Shown piece after piece: positions 51,329 to 63,581 of a DNA stretch of 64,000 bases. The notes under the pieces are model-generated. The model worked only from the letters and a program-made list of their open reading frames with translations. It ran no database searches and was not told where the DNA came from. Positions within the stretch are counted from its first letter, which is position 1; the number at the start of each line of letters is the position of its first letter. Made by a program: the position numbers and the translations under genes. Source of the DNA: Jaltomata sinuosa (Eukaryota; Streptophyta; Magnoliopsida; Solanales; Solanaceae); assembly GCA_003996215.1 (NCBI GenBank), contig QJPP01007577.1, positions 186,001 through 250,000 on the forward strand, in the 5' to 3' direction.

Positions 51329-53710
51329 TGTAATGACCCTTCTTGTCGTTATGGGTGAGCTAATCGTTCAAGAATTGGAGTTAAAAAAATTTCAAAATTG
51401 GAAGTTAAAAAATATTCAAGCTAGGCTAGTCTTGGATGAAATCCGAGCAACGTGTGATCTAGGGCAATCCAGGAAGGGATTGGGTAAATTTAATAAAGTT
51501 TAGCTTTTTTTTATGATATCTAAGATGATAAGAAATTCGTAGAACTTTTCGAAAGTGAATTTGGATAAGTAAAACTCCCGATATCGAATCTGACGTAAAG
51601 GGGTAAGTCCGGGATATCGTGGTTTGAGGGTGTCTTCCGAAAAAGGCAAAATTGAAAGAATTTCTGAGTTTCTACCTCACCACACCCGCTATAGTGGGTG
51701 GCTAGCCACTACGCGAGTGCCGCTATAGCGGAAGTCAGAGTCGGTCAACTCTGCTATAGCGGGAGACTTCCGCTACGGTGGTGCCGCTATAGTGATATTG
51801 AGTCGCTATAGCGGGGTAAATCACTGTTAATACAAAAACTTCCCCAAAAACATTCATTATTTTACAAATACGTTTTAGGGAAGGTTGTGACAATTTGGGG
51901 TGAATTCTACTGATTTTCTACCAGATTTCTTCATAAAGGTAAGTCTTTTATCTCCACAAACTAGTATTTCGATTCCTGTATCTTAGAATCACTAGTTTAC
52001 AGGTCATGGGGTGGGTTTAGCATACCCTAGCTATAAAATCTGGTATAAAAGGGATAATGGGGTGTAAACCTTTGGATTTTTTTATTAAAAGTTTTCTATA
52101 CATGATGGCATGATCATAATTCGCTAGTGTAACCATAAAATTGATAGTTTCTAGGTGAATTATTTGTGGAAAAGCCCTAGAATGGGTGGAATGGTCATGA
52201 ACTTGGCCTGGGCATTCGGGATTAGGCTATAATTCGCGATATTTTAGGTCATTGATTAACTTTGTGTTTACATTCTTATTTTTAGATCACAATCAAGCCT
52301 AGGTTGAAAGAAAAGGGAAAGCTCAGGTTTGATAGAACATTTTAGGCTTGGATTGAGGTAGGTGATAGTCGTTGTAGTTGATAATCCAAATTATATTATG
52401 TGTGCATAATAATTGTTTCTTAGTATTACTTGCACAATACACATTTAGGGAAAAAAAGGAATGATTGTTCAATAATATCCTAAGTGTTAATCACATGCAA
52501 TGAGTCTGTTTCAAAGCTTGTTGGTTTTTACAAGTGTTGTTTGTTGTCATTGTGGTTGTGATTGTTGTGACATCTGTTATTATTGTGAGATGTACCAATA
52601 TTTGGACATCTTCACGGGATTGATTGGTGTTATTCATTGGTTGGATCGAGTACCACGCCGGTACAGTCTGTATGATTCATTGGTTGGCTCGGGTACCACG
52701 CCGGTACAGTACATGGACAAGAGCTCGTCCTCTTCAGGTCATGACTAGTGGGAGACCATAAGACCCTTAGCATGTGTGTACATGTTTACTGGTTATTCAT
52801 ATATGTTGGTTTCTTGAATGAACCGGGCTTATCTGTTACTTGATGTTGATATATATTGGTTCCTTGAGTGAATCGAGATTCATTGTTACTTGACATACAT
52901 GTTGATCCTTGAGTGGTCGGGTTGATGTTATTAAGTGCTAAGGTGATTTATTATGTAAATCAGGATGCATATTAAGTGTCATAGATGAAGTCCTAGGGAT
53001 TCTTAGGTGATCCGGATTACTTGCAAGATGTGACATAACTCTATGTTGTCTGTTACTTGTGTAGTTGGACATGAATCATATGGTTGTTGAGTAAGGTTTG
53101 TTGACTTGGAGTCTTATTGGTAGTCATAATTGACTTGACTTGTTACATGGTTGATGATTATGAACTTAGATTAGAGTTTCATAATAAAGAATCATGATTG
53201 TCTTGTTGTACTATGTTATAATTACATGTTCATATTTTGTATTTTGAGCTGATCGGTGATCCTACCAGTACACTGTTATTTCTTGTGTACTGATACTACA
53301 CGTGATCTTCTTTTGTTGAGTATAGGGTATATTTTGACGACTGCTATGAGACCTCAATTGTGAGTCAGGCGATTTTCGAGTTCAAGGGTGAGCTGCATCT
53401 TCTGGGCTACCATGAATTCTTCAGTTATTTCTAATCCATTGTTCGAACTCAGACTTTATTTATTTAAGGGTTGCATCTCCTTTTTTTAGACAGTTACTAG
53501 AGTTTTTGTACGATGACTTTCAGATTCTAGAGGTTTTCATTTCCGCAAGTTATGATTATTTCCATTTAAGATGTGAATCTTTGGTTTACTTAATGAGATT
53601 TGATTTAGTTTCTTGATTTTCGATTAAGTGTTGGGTTGGTTAATTGGTTCTTGTTTCTCCCACTGGAGGTTTAGTGGGGGTGCCACTCGCGGCGAATTTA
53701 GGTCGTGACA
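51329..53710 (+). mobile_element. LTR-like block with palindromic CTATAG modules
   Basis: Starts TGTAATGACCC and ends TTTAGGTCGTGACA, the same terminal style as the neighbouring LTRs (TGTAA...GTGACA). No matching flanking duplication was seen (AGTCT versus GGTTT), so it may be a fragment or the ends may be misplaced. Internal features are GCTATAGCGG-type palindromes at about 51685-51825 and a doubled GTACCACGCCGGTACAG at about 52648-52707. The ORF at 52500-52748 is not convincing. Confidence 0.5.
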
Positions 53711-53924
53711 GGTTTTCATGAGGGGTTATCTTGATTTTTTAGCCCTGCTTAATAAATTTACACATAAGGCAAATGTTTTAACTTTTTCCCACAAGACAAA
53801 CATTCAGGACATTTCAAGACAGTGAACCTACACAGTTGATCAGAAGTTCTTCTTTATAGGCAAAAGTTAAAACGTCGGTATATTGCCTATTAGATATAAG
53901 TTTTAACTTTTGTCCATAAAACGT

Positions 53925-55150
53925 AAGTTATAGAGTACCCTATAAGCTAGACTTAGTGAAATAGTATAAACTATTACTCGTGAGGCATAAGTTATTTTTT
54001 TAATGCCCCTGAGTTACGTTTTGTCTCTAAGGAAAAAGTTATAGAGTACTCCATAAGTTAGACTTAGTGAAATAGTGTAAACTATTGCCCATGGTCATGG
54101 GGCATACGTTAGGTTTTGTAAAACCCCTGAGCTAAGTTCTACCTCTAAGGCAAGAATTATAGAGTATATTATAAGTAACAATTAATGGTATAGTATAAAT
54201 TAGGGGTGTACAAAATTGAACCGCAAATCGAACTAAATCACAAATCGAGTCAAATCGAAAAAATAATTGACTAGTGATTTGGTATTGGAAAAAAAAATCG
54301 ACTATAGTTGGTTAGGTTTGTTTTTAAGTAAAAAAAAGTCAAATCGAACCGAACCAACCCGATATTATATGTATACTATTTTTAAAAATATTTTATACAT
54401 AAAAATATTTATTGTGATGTAATTTATAAATATTTCTTAAACTATTTCACAGTTTTAATTTTTCAACATATAATTTCAAGTTTAAACTTAAAATTTTAAA
54501 TAGTCCAATAAGTTTTATAACCCATAGATATTAGTAACTCAAATAAAACCCAAATTAATACTACTGCTAACAAAAAATTATTCAATTCAATACTAGAAAT
54601 GACAATCATGTTAGATATCTATTCATTAATTTTACAAAAATACCTAAACTGATTTATTTTTCTGTTTAATATTTAGTCATATAGTTAATACTTATAAGAC
54701 TTATTTTAGCATGACTTAATACTTTTAAATTATAATTTTTATTATGACTTATTAATATGCAATATTTATTTTATGTGATTTCATTATTTTTTTGGTTGAA
54801 TATTTTATTGCCATCACTCATTTTATATTTTGTGTTATTTTTCTAAGAAATACCTTAGATAGTTGTATTTTGTAATTAGGACTAAAGAAATATTTGAAAT
54901 ACAAGTTAATTATATGTTTGCATGAAGACTTTACCCAAAAAAAACTCAAAAAATTCGAGAAAAACGAAAAACCCAAAAAAATCTGAAGTTGGAAAACTCG
55001 ACTTTTATTGATTTAATTTGGTTTATAAATTTAAAAACCCGACATTAATGGTTTTGTTTGATTTTTAAAAAATCTGAACTAACTCGATCTATGTACACCC
55101 CTAGTATAAACTGTTGCCCATGAGACATAAGTTGTTATTTTAATCTCCAA
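53925..55150. repeat. tandem repeat of about 111-118 bp, split by a MITE
   Basis: Units begin GTTATAGAGTAC at 53927, 54038 and about 54156. They share AGACTTAGTGAAATAGTATAAACT, GCATAAGTTA and CCCCTGAG(T/C)TA motifs in the same order. The third unit is interrupted at 54199 by the hAT-type MITE and resumes at 55103 (AGTATAAACTGTTGCCCATGAG). An earlier, more diverged unit may start near 53740. Confidence 0.75.
54200..55102. mobile_element. hAT-type non-autonomous element
   Basis: Terminal inverted repeat AGGGGTGTACA at the left (54202-54212) and TGTACACCCCT at the right (55092-55102). Both are flanked by the identical octamer AGTATAAA (54192-54199 and 55103-55110), the 8-bp duplication expected for hAT elements. 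The roughly 900-bp interior is AT-rich, with repeated CAAATCGA(A/G) near the left end and inverted-like text near the right. No transposase. Confidence 0.85.
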
Positions 55151-55229
55151 GTGATTTTTTTTTAGCTAGAGTCATTTTTTTAAAATTGTTTTTAGGCGGG
55201 AAAAAAAAATTCAAAATCGAACTTAATTA

Positions 55230-55563
55230 ATTGGGGTACATTTCTCTTCTCTCCATTTCTCCATGTTCTTGCTTGAATTGGGGATACATGGTATACTTTA
55301 GATTTAGTGGCTAAGATTTAATTAACTAAAGAAAGTCTCTAACCATGATTTTAGATAGGAAATACATTATATACAGTATTTGATTTCAAAAATTGTTGCA
55401 ATCCCACAATCTTAACAACATATTATCTTGTCAATAAATATAGTAAAAAATAATAATTCTCTTCCTACTTTTTTTTCCTACGCACGTATTTATCATCTAA
55501 TTATTTTTTAATTAATAACTTTTTTCAATTAAAAAAAAGTCGGAGTTCACATGAAAAGAAGGA

Positions 55564-55622
<59 letters not shown>

Positions 55623-56030
55623 CCTCTTTTTTTTTCCAAGACCCCTGCCCGAGAAAAATTATAACATCTTTTTTTCTTTCTTTTTTTAGTTCGCTCATTA
55701 ACTGGCGAACCATTAAATTTGTAAACTATTAATTAAAAATAATTGGACAATATATACTACATACTACATAGGAAAAAAAATAGGAAGAGAGGTTTTTTTC
55801 TTTTACTATATTTATGGATAAGATAATATGTTGTTGAGATTGTGGAATTACAATAATTTTTTAAACTAAATATATAATATATTTATTATTTAAATCATAA
55901 TTAGGAATTTTCTTTGATTAATTAAATTTTAGTTATTAAATTTAACCTATTTTATTATCCCCAATCCAAACAAGAATTTAAAAAGAATGAAAAGAACAGA
56001 AATGGAGAGGAGCTGAATCTTATCCCATGC
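55230..56030. repeat. large imperfect inverted repeat (fold-back)
   Basis: The left arm, about 55232-55500, is matched in reverse by about 55735-56030. Paired landmarks are TTGAATTGGGGATA / TTGGATTGGGGATAA, TTTAATTAACTAAAGAAA / TTTAATTAATCAAAGAAA, CCACAATCTTAACAACATA / CCACAATCTCAACAACATA and AAATATAGTAAAA on both. Arms of about 270 bp flank a spacer with a (TA)n tract (55569-55621). Could be a fold-back MITE or a hairpin small-RNA locus; ends and target duplication are unclear. Confidence 0.7.
55569..55621. repeat. (TA)n microsatellite
   Basis: About 53 bp of uninterrupted TA dinucleotides in the loop of the 55230-56030 inverted repeat. Confidence 0.95.
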
Positions 56031-56224
56031 ATGGTCCATTCTGGCTTCATTTAAGCCTTTCAATAACGTCCGTATTTGCATAAAAATGACGAAGGTTTTC
56101 AAAATTTAATTCACCTGTTGCTTATATTTCTGATTCTTCAATCATGTTCTTCGGGAAGATGGAAATATTTTTTTCTTGAAATAATAATATTTACAAAATT
56201 AATTAAATAAGAGAATATATTATA

Positions 56225-57076
56225 ATATCTTTGGTCAATATTCAAAGAGATGGAGAGATTGAGATAGTATTATCCATCTTATTGAAACGGGCCGAGATGG
56301 ATGAAATGGAGGCTTGTTTTGGTGTCTTGTGTGATAAATATGTGCCACCAAAACTTAAAGGTAAGTTTTACAAAGTGATTGCTAGACCAACTATGGTGTA
56401 TGAGTCGGAGTGTTGCTGATCAAGAACTAACACGTCCAAAACATGAAAGTAGTGAAAATGAGGATTGTTGAGATGAATATATAGTCATACTAGGAGAGAT
56501 AAGATTAAGAACAAAAATATTTGAGACAAGATGAGAGTGGCCTCCCCGGTGCACTAGATGAGAGAGGGAGGCTGAGATGGTTCGACATTTGAAGAGGAGA
56601 TGCACAAAGTTCCCCAGTGAGGAAGAGTGAGAGATTGACTATTGTGGGTATAAGGAGAGATAGATGTAGGCTGAAGAAACATATGGGAGAGGTGATTAGA
56701 CAAGACATGACACACCTGCGGTTTACCGAGGACATGACCTTAGATAGGAGGATATGGAGGTCGGGGATTAGGGTAGAAGGTTAATAGGCAATCTAGAGTT
56801 GTATAGTTTCTCTTTTCAATATTATTATTATATTGTCTTACTATTCTGGTCTTCAATCTATTGTCATATGTTGTTTCCTTCACTCTGATCATTTTCTTGG
56901 ATTAACGTATTATATATTGTTGTTACAGTTCTTTTCTTCATTATTTCCTACTTGACTTCTTTACTGTTATATTTTTTTTTATATTATTTATATTTGAACT
57001 GAGGATTTATCGAAAACAGTTTTTCTACCCCTACAAGGTAGGAATAAAGTTGTGTATATATCACTATCTGCAGACC
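56225..57076 (+). mobile_element. RTE LINE 3' fragment, truncated by LTR insertion
   Basis: Plus-strand remnants of the RTE RT C-terminal region: GEIEIV..., CDKYVPPKLKGKFYKVIARPTMVY, then in shifting frames the equivalents of KMKVAEMRMLR, DRIRN and GEVIRQDM...TEDMTLDRR. The decayed 3' tail (CTGAGGATTTATCG...CTATCTGCAGACC) runs to 57076, where the LTR begins. Its 3' terminus is missing, so the LTR element inserted into this LINE. Confidence 0.75.
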
Positions 57077-60000
57077 TGTCACGACCCGATTTCTCAAGTC
57101 ATGATGGCACCTACAATCTCCAGTAGGCGAACCAATTCCCGTAGCCCAGAACGGTTAGTAATGGGCTACTACCTAACCAAAACGCACCAGCAAGCAGAAA
57201 TAAGTGAAAGCAAAACTCGAATATAAATACATAAAGGAAACTACACCAACCCCAAGACTTGGTATCAATAGTACAGAAGCTTCTAATAGGATACAAGTGC
57301 TAGTAGTAACAAAAGAAAACATAAATTGCCTCCGAAAGTACAAGGAGCAATAGTACAACAGATGAGATGTAGACAAGCCCCGACCGTCAGGCGCTCACCC
57401 TAGTCTCAAAGATCCAAAAGCTGCACGAGTCTCCAACGTGATCAACGACGAAAGCTCAGCTAATATCTGCACAAAAAGTGCAGAAGTGTAGCATGAGCAC
57501 CAAAACCACGGGTACTCAGTAGGTATCATAGGCCGACTGAGCGCATATAAGATATAAAAGCAGTAAGTAACAGATAGCAAGAAAGCAGTCACTGAGGAAA
57601 TAAGCAAGGCACAAGGAGCTAGCACAGATCATCCATAACCAAGAGCTTCAAGTAACACATGCTAGCACAGAGATACAATTACACAGAATCACAGGTGAAG
57701 GAAAGGAGAACGCACCTGGACTCCTTGCACAACAATATAAGTAAGTAGAGAGAGTTGAGAAAATAGCGATATACCGGTAACCTCAAGTGGAAGGAAAAGA
57801 CGGAGAGCAGTCTAACATACTCAAAATGGAATCAACCAGTATAAGGAAGTCATAACACCAATCCAATCATATGATAGCATAACCAGGGAATCACCTCACA
57901 AGTACAACCCTAGGATGAAATAAGTAGGCCACAATAACAGAGATACCACTCATCTTCCCACAAGAATAGAACCAGAGTCTCACACTCTGCTTAGAAGGCC
58001 ACACAAAAGTGCCTCAATAAGATAGGACTCCAAAGCCCTCTCAATAATCAAAAATCCCACAACCAAAACCTCAACAGCTAGCCATCACTAATCTTTCAAG
58101 AACCGGGTGCCAAGACAAGCTCTAAGTAAAAACAGGAGTAAATATAGTCTACCTACAGTCCCAAAGGCCGCCCATACAACCGAGGAACACAATCAAGTGA
58201 AAGCAACCCCTCCGGCATCCCATACTACCGGAGCGTACACTGAACACACAGCAAACAAGGGTGGAATCCAATGCATGATATGATATGATATGAAATAGAA
58301 CCTCTGTATGTACCTCCTCCGGTGCCAATCGGGCCCAGCAGACAGGTTCCATGGAAGGACTCAGCCTGTATACCTCTACTCCACCGTATACCCTTGACTC
58401 CGGTGCACCCAGCCCGAAGCCCCAGGCCCAGAGCGGCAAGGTCCATGGAGGTCCCCGACCCCATACTAAAACTCAGTATCAAGACATGTCATCCGGAAGC
58501 AAGTCCGGGATCAAGATAGAGACCCTGTCTCAAGTATGCATGCCCAGACCCCGTCCAGGACTAAAGTATTAGAAAATGCCTCAAAAACCACTCCAAGGGT
58601 GCCCGGGCGTAACCGGGTCTAAAACTGTAGTAAATCAAGTCTAGTGCTCCACCCCGCAGAGACTAGTATCAGTAATAAAATCAAGTCTGGTGCTCTGCCC
58701 CACAGAGACTAGTACCAGTAATAAAATCAGTGCGAAAACATCCAAAAATCCCCTTTTCTATCAACAACAGTACCAAAAAGGGGCCCTCAGGGCCATGCAA
58801 ATTTAGTAAAACTGTCAGTAGTGGCTCATAGCCAAAACTGTAGTAAAACATACAGGGGAAAACCTTTTTCATGGATGATATGCTCGCACACAAATATAAA
58901 AGTAGCCCAACGGCTCACAACAATTCCTATCAGCCCTGCGCTGGCCCAATAGCTACTCAGCAGACATAACCAGCCTACAAGGATAATCTCTATGTTCGGG
59001 ACTCGTGGACATTCCCAAATATCCCACCATCTATGTTCCAGAGTCAATACAAGGCCACACAGGACCATAAAGGTAATATACATTACTACGCGAATACTAC
59101 AAACAACGTATGAAATAAACGGACGAAAGGCGGACAAGGTCTGGGGTACCAACCTATAACAACCCATCCAAGGATGCTAATTAATGCAGTTATAGCCTAT
59201 ATACACAGAGTCTAGATAGGGGAAAACCATAACCTACCTGTCATCCCATGACTAGCTGCGGGAATGGCGTCGTCCAGACTCGAATTGCTCCAGGAAGCTC
59301 CAAATCACAAAAGAATACTTTTAACTGAAGCCCCAAAGGTGTCTCTATGAAGGCTGACCAACCAAGGTAATGTAATAATTGCTAGAATCGACGAGGCTGT
59401 AAGAATGAGCCAAAGCCATTTGATAAGGTGTTAATGTCACAATCGCGACCAGCCAACTCCAAAACATAAAATGAGGCCAATAACAATAAGAAATGGCAGC
59501 TAAATCCAACAATAATATGTTAACCACATCTCAAAGGAGCGACGAGCTCCCGAGGCACTATTTCAAGGCGTACTTCATGTCATTCAATTCAATAACCATC
59601 GTTCGTGACTCCAATAAGAATCACACCAACTCCCAGTACCTCCAACACCTTAACACCATCAACATACAACAATAACAACCCAATTTCATATGACAAAGGG
59701 GCTGCCCAGAGCCACAGATCCAAAATACCACTTCGTGGCTCAGAAATCCATAAAACAATACTAGAACATATAATAACGAACGAGGGTCATAGGAGGAAGG
59801 TTACCTCGACAAAAAGCTTTGAAATACCAAGCTAAACATGTTGTTATAAGGACCCACCACGAGCTGTAACAATATACGGCAAGAAAACACGACAAACATG
59901 CCGATAACGATAAGTTCTCCTCGGAATTGATTCTAAAGCTCAAATTAAGAATGAGTCAAGGATTTAGAACCCTTACCTTCCGATAATCAAATGATAATAG

Positions 60001-60636
60001 CATAAAAATATCAGTTCCACGAACTGCCTCCTTGCAGTAGCAACAAACGGAGCCAAAACGACGAGAAAACTGTACCACGATGATAAGCTCGCGACGTAGA
60101 GCAACTTCTGTTAAACTTTCGAATTGAAAGGATCAAGGTCCATGGATTATTTTTAAGGTTTGTATCTGTTTTTCTATGGTTTTGGTCTGTTTTTATGGGT
60201 TTAAAACGAAGGAGAAGCTGATTTATAAAGGCAAACTGACTTAGGATGCGGGTCCCACCTTGACGTGTCTGCTTGCGCGGTCTTATGAAAATGTGAATAT
60301 CTCTCTATTATGAAGTCATATGAACAAACGATTTAGTGCGTTAGAAACTAGACTCGTAGACCTTCGATTTGGTATATTAGGGGCCTACTAACTCTTTATA
60401 GATAGGGAGAAACACCCCAAGACATTTAACCTAAATTTGAAGAGAATTCCTTAAAGGAATATACAATAACTTTTTCCGACTTTTGTTTCGCAACTTGCTT
60501 GACTTCAAAACTTATCATACGATCATTTTGCTATTATAATACCTCATAACACATCCTTCTTAGTATATTAGACACTATTAGTCTTACCCCTAAGGCACGG
60601 GTTACTTTAAACTTTCCAATCGGGCGAGGTATTACA
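57077..60636 (-). mobile_element. long LTR of a Ty3/Gypsy-like retrotransposon
   Basis: Begins TGTCACGACCCGATTTC and ends GGGCGAGGTATTACA. On the minus strand this reads TGTAATACCTCGCCC...GGGTCGTGACA, proper TG...CA ends. About 3.56 kb, long but known for Solanaceae Gypsy elements. Read with the gag remnant on the same strand at 63582-64000, this would be the 3' LTR; the 5' LTR would lie beyond the window. Internal direct repeats occur (CTCTGCCCCACAGAGACTAGTA-like phrases at about 58647 and 58690). ORFs at 57111-59167 are not recognisable proteins. Confidence 0.6.
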
Positions 60637-63581
60637 CGAGGCATTTCTTTAACTCAAACTTTCGAGTAAGGGATTCCTTTGACCTAGAACCTTGGTTTAA
60701 TTCTTTGATATTACCAAGAATGTTGTCGGAAGTCACGATTTCCAAAGTTGAAGCTCTAAAATGAGGAACGGCCATAAAGACCAAACAAATAGCCCGAGCA
60801 CCGAACTACCGGTCTCGACAAGCCATAAATGACTTGGGCCACTACAAGTAAGCTCTAATAGTACAAGAAAGGCAAAAACGTGTAAATGACCGAAAGGGTC
60901 ATTTCATCATCCACTACTAAAAAGACTTTCGTCCTCGAAAGTCAGGAAGGAAGAAAATACCAGAGATTTAAGAATAGCAGATACAACTCCCGCACTACTC
61001 TCTCAGACAACCCGGGTAACCTCCGCGACCGGACGGCACCCAATGGAACAGAACCAAAGAAAGCAACCAAGCCTTAATTTCTTACTAGCCAAGCTAGATT
61101 TCAACCTTCAAAGATCTGCCAACCCAAACTGAACCTCGAGAATCTTAACCATAAAGCACCTACACAACACTGAAACCAGTGCACCAAGGCTATCAACACA
61201 CAAAACTCAAATCCTCAAAACCATACCAAGTTTACCAGAAAATCCATCAACCCGAAACTCTAACTCATGAACCCATTGTTCCACAAAAGCCCCTTTTTTT
61301 TAATTCTAAACTGAATCCTTTAGCACCACAAAAAGGAAGTTGCATACAAGCTGAACACTCAAACCACCCTCGAAGCATCAACTGACACACCGGAGATCCA
61401 TAGTTCCTGCTTATACTTTACCACGAATGAAGTCACCCATTTTATTCAAATGCGTTTTAAGCCAAAATATAGGCTACTAGCCTTTGCCATCCAAGATAAC
61501 AACCCGTAGCATATTATTGAAACTAAAGTTACCTGCCTTGACTGACCACCAACCAACGAACGAATATTTTTTCTAACATCAAATTCGCTAACTGAACTGT
61601 GCCAGGTCTGAATCAGCTGAAAGTGAATGAACCAGGGCAACCTGCCCAAAAGACCCAAACCAAAACCATGATCCTGCAAGAAGTGTGGTAAGCCTACCAC
61701 GAAGTCTGTAACCATGAGCCAAGCTCCCAACTCTAGAAAACACTACTGCGACTCCAAAAACTCGAACACCATTTGAATGTGAAATTGCCTTACAAATCTC
61801 ACCTCAGGAAGAAGTCCACCATGCCACAAATATCAAGTCCAAACACCCCGAAGGCAAAGGAAAAAGGTGCTTGGGGTTCAAAGTTACCATCTAGCCATAG
61901 AAATTTTTGCATATACTTTCAACTCATTCCTTTGGCTCGAATCAACCGCTCGACTGGTTCTGCAAACAACCAACCACTTCGAAGCATATATCATAATGAA
62001 CTTCTCATCCATACTGGCCGAGTCTAACCAACACTAGAACCCCACATAAACAATAACTCCGAAGGGATCAATTAAACAAGCTTTCAAATCCTGGGCAAAT
62101 GAATGGCTATTATTAGTCTCTACGTATCATCAGAGCTCAAAATAGCCTCGCTAGTCTCAACCCGCACAAGCGGACCACATAAAGCATACACCACTGCTGA
62201 AGCTCAAACTTACGCCGCTGAGTCTGTCCAACCATGGTAGAAGAACCTCGTACTAACTAGAACACTGCTGAAATCTAGAATATCTTGCCTCTTGCAGAGG
62301 TTAGCCAAGGACTAGGTGTCCAAGGCCAATAGCCGCATCCCCAACTAAAGTAAAGAAGCTAAGTTGCCCGCACCCACTGCCTCCCGGCACTAGGATGCTG
62401 CAACCAAATAGAAACTGCCACAAACCATCCGATGTAACCTGCCAAGTTATGATTCTGAACACCGACTTTCAAAACTACCAACTAAAGCCTTGGTCGAACC
62501 AAGATGCTGCCAATGAACCCGTAAGAACCCAAGCCAACTAGGCCTAAATATGCAAATTGCCAACACCGCAGTTGCTACTGAAAAAAACCAATCGATGGAA
62601 AACCCACATCAATATATAGATGGCTGAATCGAATCACCGACACACAATCCCAAAGCAAACCTTCATCCCCACCTCAGGCAACTACGAGGACACATAAACA
62701 CATACAAAGAGTTATCTCCCTTCTTTTTCAACTAAACAAAAATGCTTCCTTAGCACATACTAAACCTTACAAATCCTTTCTCGAATAAGAACCTGAGGCC
62801 ATTACCTTACTACTCATAGCTACACGTCAAATTCAATAAGGCAGGAGAAGAATGGGCCGGATGCCCAACTCACCCAAAATGCTTACAAATACAACCTAAC
62901 CACGAGGTTACGATCAACACTTAGTCGGAAGTGCTTAAAGTCAAGACCCAATCACGATGCCAATATCCAGAGCTCATCGAAAGAACTTCGATCAAGATTC
63001 ATTCCAACTGGAGATAAAGATACAACAAAACACCCAACAGACCAGGAAGTGGAGGAGACTATGGGAACAACCCATACACCTACCAACCTCCTAAACTAAT
63101 CAACAAAGAGGGTCGACTCTAGACACTCGAGAGACCAAACCAATCTATGCACACTAGCATAACCAATACCTCCCAACTGAGGCAAAATCTCAACTCCGGA
63201 CCAACTACCAGTAATACACTGAACCATCACATGGATCTCTAGCCACGCTAGATAACGCCCTAGGCAACAACCATCTAGGACCGCTCAACAAGGGAAACCC
63301 AACCAAAAGTCCAGAATCACAATGAAACAGGGATAACCCAACTAGAAACAGACTAACAAGAACTACCCACGAGCTACAACTCCGGGAAAACACCTCTCAA
63401 GGCTAACTTACCCCCATCCACTACTAAAGAATAAACTACCAATAAAACAACATATCGATACTACAATTCGAGTATCCAAACAACTTAAACAAGTAGCAGG
63501 TAGGCATATAAGCAATTACACGACAGAAGGGATAGAGTCGCAACACGAGCGGGACTAACATAAGTTGAAGGTAGCAAAAGC
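60637..63581 (-). mobile_element. internal region of the LTR element, no pol genes seen
   Basis: Lies between the LTR and the gag remnant. It contains the phrase CTTTCGTCCTCGAAAGTC (60929-60946), a palindromic motif I associate with internal ends of Solanaceae LTR elements. I looked for protease, RT (F/Y-x-DD), RNase H and integrase motifs on the minus strand and found none over nearly 3 kb. It is therefore a deletion derivative or a large non-autonomous element. Confidence 0.5.

Noticed and set aside
58149..59167. Minus-strand ORFs of 70-113 codons with hydrophobic stretches
   Set aside because: They lie in the long LTR, overlap one another in different frames and have no domain.
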